64,000 bases of DNA from Undaria pinnatifida (Eukaryota; Sar; Phaeophyceae; Laminariales; Alariaceae): positions 9,136,620 to 9,200,619 of the forward strand of contig JABAKD010000002.1 of NCBI GenBank assembly GCA_012845835.1. The letters run 5' to 3'. Positions 49,201-55,200 of the stretch are shown here, piece by piece. Position 1 is the first letter of the stretch. Each line of letters opens with the position of its first letter. Below the pieces are notes generated by a model. That model ran no database searches. It saw only the letters and a list, made by a program, of their open reading frames with translations, and was not told the origin of the DNA. The translations under genes were made by a program, and so were the position numbers.

Positions 49201-52200
49201 GGTGTGTGTGACGTCCGACTTGCTGTCGATATGACTGATTAACAAATGCTACATATTCGAAGCAACGTTATAAAGACAACACGACAGCAGATGTTGAATA
49301 ATATGATAGTTTCTCTTGGCCGTAGGCTTTACGCTACGAATGTGCCAAACAACATAGGTTTGAGTTTTGTTACCGTATTCGACCACATGTGAAGCGATAA
49401 ATTCGTCCATATAGTCAGTAAACTAATAGCCAATTTGTCGCCAACGGGTCCCTTCTCTCACAGGGTGGTACAGCTGAAACCGATTATTTGTTCGGCATAC
49501 TGGTAGAAGATGACGGCTCCATTGTTCTTTCTGGTTCATCCAACGGGGAATGGGACGGCTCGGGCACCGGTTCAAGCACCGATTTTGCCGTTGTGAAGCT
49601 GGACGAAAACGGGACCGAGGTCTGGCGTTGGAAGGTGACTCTATTATGCTTTTTGCACGTATTATCTGTGACGACACACCGGGAAAGCAAATGCGTCATA
49701 TCATGGCGAACCGCCATATTTAAAACGGGAATACGTCCCATAGACCTACGTAACCATCCCACAACACATTTCCTCTTGCCACTGCATGTTTGATTTAATC
49801 TCTCAGAATGGATCATCCAGCCTCGACGATGCTCGAGTTGTCGCCTCAGTCGGGTCGACTTCCCAGGTTATCGTGGCAGGTACAACATTGGGCGCGTGGG
49901 CCATCGACAACCTAGGCGGTCATGATTTTGCCGCATTTTTGCTGGACACAGGAACCCCGGCCAGCCCTGCACCTACGAGTACGCCGTTACAGACACATGA
50001 ACCAGTTGTTGGAGCCCCCCCCACTCTTCGCCCAACGCCTTTCGTTGGAACGACCAAACCGCCTGGACGAGAAGTTACCCTAGCACCCACGCACGAACCC
50101 GAGACTCTAGTATCGAGACGAACATCTTCACCCACCCTGGCGACCGACGGAGATCCCTTTGACATGTCGTTGATGGTGACGGTACTGTGCGGTATAGTTG
50201 CCTGTGTTGCGGTGGTGTGCGCGGGATGGCTTTTCCGCAGACAATGCCGGAGGCAGGACAAAAACGAGACATCGCCCGCCGGGCATGACGTTGAAGAGCA
50301 TGGCGACGGCGCTGATTCTAGTGTTTTCCACGCTTCCCCGCATTCCAGTGATGGGATGCCGTCACGACGGAGCCATCTGCCAGTTCACGATGAAGGCTCT
50401 CCTTCGTTGCATGTTGAGCCGAAGGCAACTGTGACGGGGAATACCTCAATGTTTGGCAAAAAGTCATACATGCAACACATTGGTGAGGAAGGGTCGGTCG
50501 AACCTTCAGTGCAGCTTGACGACTGGCGCCAAGCGGGTGGCATTGATGGAGATGAAGGTCGTGCAGAGTCAGGGGCATGCTCGCCTTCAGTTCAAATCCC
50601 AGCAAGAGATGGCACAGAACCTTTGCCAGTTGATGGGGGGGAAGCCAATACTGCCATGCCAGTGTTAAATGAGAGCGGAACATTCCCAATCAGCGATTGC
50701 CGAAGAAAAGCTCGCGGGGTTGGTATTACCGAAGCTGTGATAGGAGCGGCAAAGGGTCTGGCGCGGATGTCGCAGTTTCCCGGCGTCGCGGAGGTGGCGG
50801 GATTGGTGGTAGTTCTTATGAATCTAGCAACAGACAGCTCCGACATCGTTGGCGCTAGCGATACCATGGTCAGGCGGTGTCGCTCGGTTATGGGTTTGCT
50901 TCAGCGCGCAGAAAGGGTGCTTGAAGAGGTAGGCCTCAATTTGTCATGCACAGTTTATTGCAAGCCAAATAGGTGGCGTAGTCGTTATGAATGCGTGGCA
51001 CTATAGAGGTCATGCCCTTTTTTTCCTTAATCCTCGTCGGCATATACCTTCGGATTTTTAGTGTCGTAGCTTTACGTTGGCAGGCACTTTACATCTTTGA
51101 GCTGCTGTCACCTTCAATCGCTGTCCTGGAAGTAGTCCACCTTGTCGCCAATAAGCTGTGCTCCAAAATAGACAAGATTTTGGAGTCCCGGCGACTGACG
51201 TACTTTGTTTTGAATTATGCCTGTTGCCCCAAACACCAAGCGTGCACATCTTCGTAGTGGGGATTTTGCTGAATGAGACTCTTTGTGTTGTTTTGAGACA
51301 GGACAGTAGCGTACTGCTCGTCGACGGAAACCCTTTATCAAGTCAAACGTTCAAATATCCACGTGTATATTCAAAGTATTTGTTAAACGTTGAGGTGTTA
51401 GGAAGATATTGTGGCAAGTTACTTGAATGCTCCTGTTTCCTTAACATACGCAAACTGCAATAATCAGTTTTAGCCCCTGAAAACCCAGAGAAAATGGACT
51501 ATACTTGTTAGCAACCGATGGGATTCCATTGTCTTAATAGTGTTAACCGTGACTGGCTTACACGATCTTCTCAGCCTTTATCTTCACTATAGCAATTGTC
51601 TCGTGCATTGCGACTGCCGTGTACCCGGTTTATTGTCCAGGCTGACAGCGCGAACGAACCAGATCATCATATATTGATCGAGGACGTGCGCGATGCCGTC
51701 GGTGATCTCGTGGAGATCATCAGAACCTACAAGAGTAAAGGAAGAATCTCCCAGGTGATGATGTCGACTTTATTCAAACGACGCCAGGAGGAGGCGGAAG
51801 CGGTCATCGAGGTTGCCCTTGGTCGTTTACACGTGAGCATGGCTGTCCTACCAACCCCTTGGTAGATTTTGAAATTGTGGAATTCAACGTGATATCATCG
51901 GGTGTGCGGGCTTCCGGCAGGCCGAGTACGTGGCGCGTAGTTTCTGTTACAGGCTTAACCCTAGATGCGCGAATGAACAGCTTTAGAACCAATGTCCTGG
52001 AGCCTGAAACACCTTGGCAGTTCCACGTATCGTGGTGGTTAGACTGTTTCTAATGAGAGCGGTCAATATGCCGCCGTAGGCGAAACCAAGGTTTGAACAT
52101 GCATCCCCGCTGTTGGAGCATGGGATAGTTTTGTTATCGACATCGATAAAAGGCTATAACTAGTTACACAGGCGAACGCGAGGTCCTAATTCCAACGGCC

Positions 52201-55200
52201 CAAACCTTGCGACTCATTTCGTCATAGTGGAAGACAACGTTTCATAGGTTCGCTGTGCGCCACAGGTCAACTACGCATGATGGAATGCATTGCGTTCATT
52301 CAGCGCGGTAGCACAACCCATGACACCGCGGAACAGAGCAACAATCAACTATGCCGGAGATATCATCAGCACATCACCACAGCCAGTTGTACCTCGGCGG
52401 TCATCAGTACACTATGTATTTACTGCCTTCCTCAACATCCCGCACAGTTGCCCACATCGAAGACGCCGCCGTTGTTTGTTGTGGCGGCGGTGGAAGTAGT
52501 GCTGCTGTCGTGACTGATTCTACGATAGCCCCCCCAGAAACCAACGATATTCTTCAACGAAGGTTTCACGACTTGTCGGCACGAGGAAGAGTGGTATGAA
52601 AACGCAATCTTCGTATATTTTGTTGTTTGCAACATACTATCGAACGATGACCGTGGAGATGGCAAGGGTCGCCGTATTTCAGGAGATACAGCCGGGAGAT
52701 GGTGTTTCGAAACCGGTGATTTCGTTGAAGAAATATTGGGAGGGCTATCGTAGAACGACTCTCGTGTCGGGTTGGGTTGGGGTTCGCCAGGTGTCGAGTC
52801 GTGCCAGGGAAAACTAGGAAGGGTTGGGTTAGGTTTAGAAAACAAACACAAACCAAGGCAGCAATGCGAGACACTTCCACTCGTACTTCTGCTCGTACCC
52901 CGTATCGTACTGGTACGAACCACGAAATGTTGACATTGTCCAAATATGCAGCAGCTGCAGTTTTTCTGCTGCCCTCTGCCGCATCCCGCAGGATCGCCCA
53001 CGTCGACGAGCCCGCGGCTGTTGGTGGTTGTGGTTCTACTTCGAAGTGCACCTCCTTCTGTTGTTTTGAGCTAGGTTGGCATTTTTCAGGGAAGTCGTCC
53101 AAGAGCTGGGTTGGGTTGGTCCAGGTGTTGGGTGGTGCCAGGGAAACCACATTGTCAGCGGAGAAGAACACCACCAACGACACCTAACAGCAGCAACAAC
53201 AGCTAGCTCTACAGTCCATTCTATCAACGCACTCAAGTTAACGATCGTTTGTTATTGTTAATATTCTGCTACGCGAATTCCTAGCTACAGCTATACTATA
53301 CATTATGTAAGGCCATGGGCATCTCACTGTGAAGAGTGGTGTTCAACTCGTTTACGAAAACCTTGTGGTGACCGGCTGTTTCTGTCCTCACTGATCGTTG
53401 CTGAAAACCAACACTCATGAGCTGCGCCCGCTACTACGGTCTTTCTTTCGTCATTCGTTGGTACCGCCATACCAGTAGAAGATATGTGACTTCGCACTGT
53501 ATTTCGATGGCAGTTGTGGGTGTCAACCAAGCCAAACAACCACATATGATCTGCTCGTACCGGACGATGTTCACTGGAGATGACCAAACAGTCAGCTCAT
53601 CTTATTGCAAACGTATGTGCGCTGGTGGGCGTCTCCAGTTTGGCGTGCACATGCAGGTGTTGAACAAGTGCATGTTCGGGCCGGACTTGACGGGTGATCC
53701 GTATCTACAGCCAGGACGGCACAAGGTAAGCTTTCTTGTCCCGTCGAGATCCAGGATCCCTATCGGAGGTGGGTAGATGTGAGCTGCTCAGGGGAAATCG
53801 AATCGGTTTTGACGTAGGCATATGGTTTCGATGCACACACGCCGCCATGCTATTTACAGTGTATTTCACATGGCGAGCACCTTACGACCAACGCAGCGGT
53901 GTCGTATTTACGACCGTCCCCTCATGTCGATGCATCGGCTGTTTCGAGACGCCGCAGCGATCGGAGCTGGATTCGTCGGCAACGTCAATGTGGGACGCAC
54001 GCCGCATCAGACGCCAGCGCAATCTTGACAAAATCGAAATTCCGGAGCACGATGTGATGATCACAGATGAACTGCTGGGGAAAGGCGGGTTTGGTGCAGT
54101 TTACATGGCCGACTACAACGGCCGGAACGTGGCCGTGAAGGTGAATATCTTCCGCCCTCCGTAGGAAGCCATAGCCGGGCATTGAGAACATCCGCGTTAT
54201 GCAAGTCATCCGTCCTGCCCGGCCCTCAACGAGGGTGGCACAGCTTAGAACCGTCGGCCACACAAATCGCGCTGGTCGATCGGAAAATGCATAATTAGGA
54301 CTTGGCATATTACTTAAGCAGCCGACAGGATCATTGCAAAGTGATCCCCTTGAGTTTCGGGGCATTATTCTTTCGGATATTTCGCTGTGTTAAGTCTCAT
54401 GGCTTGCGCACCTGAATCAGTATGTGATAACTTGCATCCGGCATTCATTGTTGCAAATTTGTCAGATTGTACAGGTCGAGCACGACCTCCGGAGACCCAA
54501 TGGCGTGCCAGGAGAGATGTCGTCCGGAACCAAGAACCTTGGCAAACGAAACAGCCATGAAGACAGCAGGTGTCGATTGTTTTGGAAGGAGTTGCGAGCT
54601 ATGATTCGTCTGAGGAGCCCGCACACGGTCAACGTATTTGGGGCAATTACGTCCCGTGCAGATCGGTTGGTCCTTGTCATGGAGCTTCTCCCGGGTGGGG
54701 ATCTGCATGCGTGGTTGAAGGGTGCTGCCGAGCCGCTCTCAGAAGAGCGCGCCCGTCAACTTATCGGAGATATTTGCGCCGGGATGTATTTCTTGCACCA
54801 GAAGGAGACGGTTCATGGCGATCTCAAGTCACCTAATGTGCTGCTCGATGGAGATGGCCGAGCAAAGGTGACCAGCGGTTTACGCAATGATGGAGTTGAC
54901 GTGCCATTGCTTGGAGCAGATGTTTATAGACGAACCCTGAGTCCATCCACAACTTCTAGGGTGCTGGGGGTGGAGGGTCTCAAAGTGTACCCATGTGTTG
55001 TATTAGCCCGATCTCCACCGCTGTACGTCTCACGTAGTAGTGGCGGAGGCCTCTCGTCCTAATGTGTTTATCCGAGCGCTGCTTCTTTGAATTGTAACTA
55101 CGGGTTTCTCTTGCTTTAATTAGATCGCGGACTTCGGAACCTCCAAATGGCCGCAGCTCACCAACTCGACCGGCCTGGTCACCACCACCACCACCGAGGC

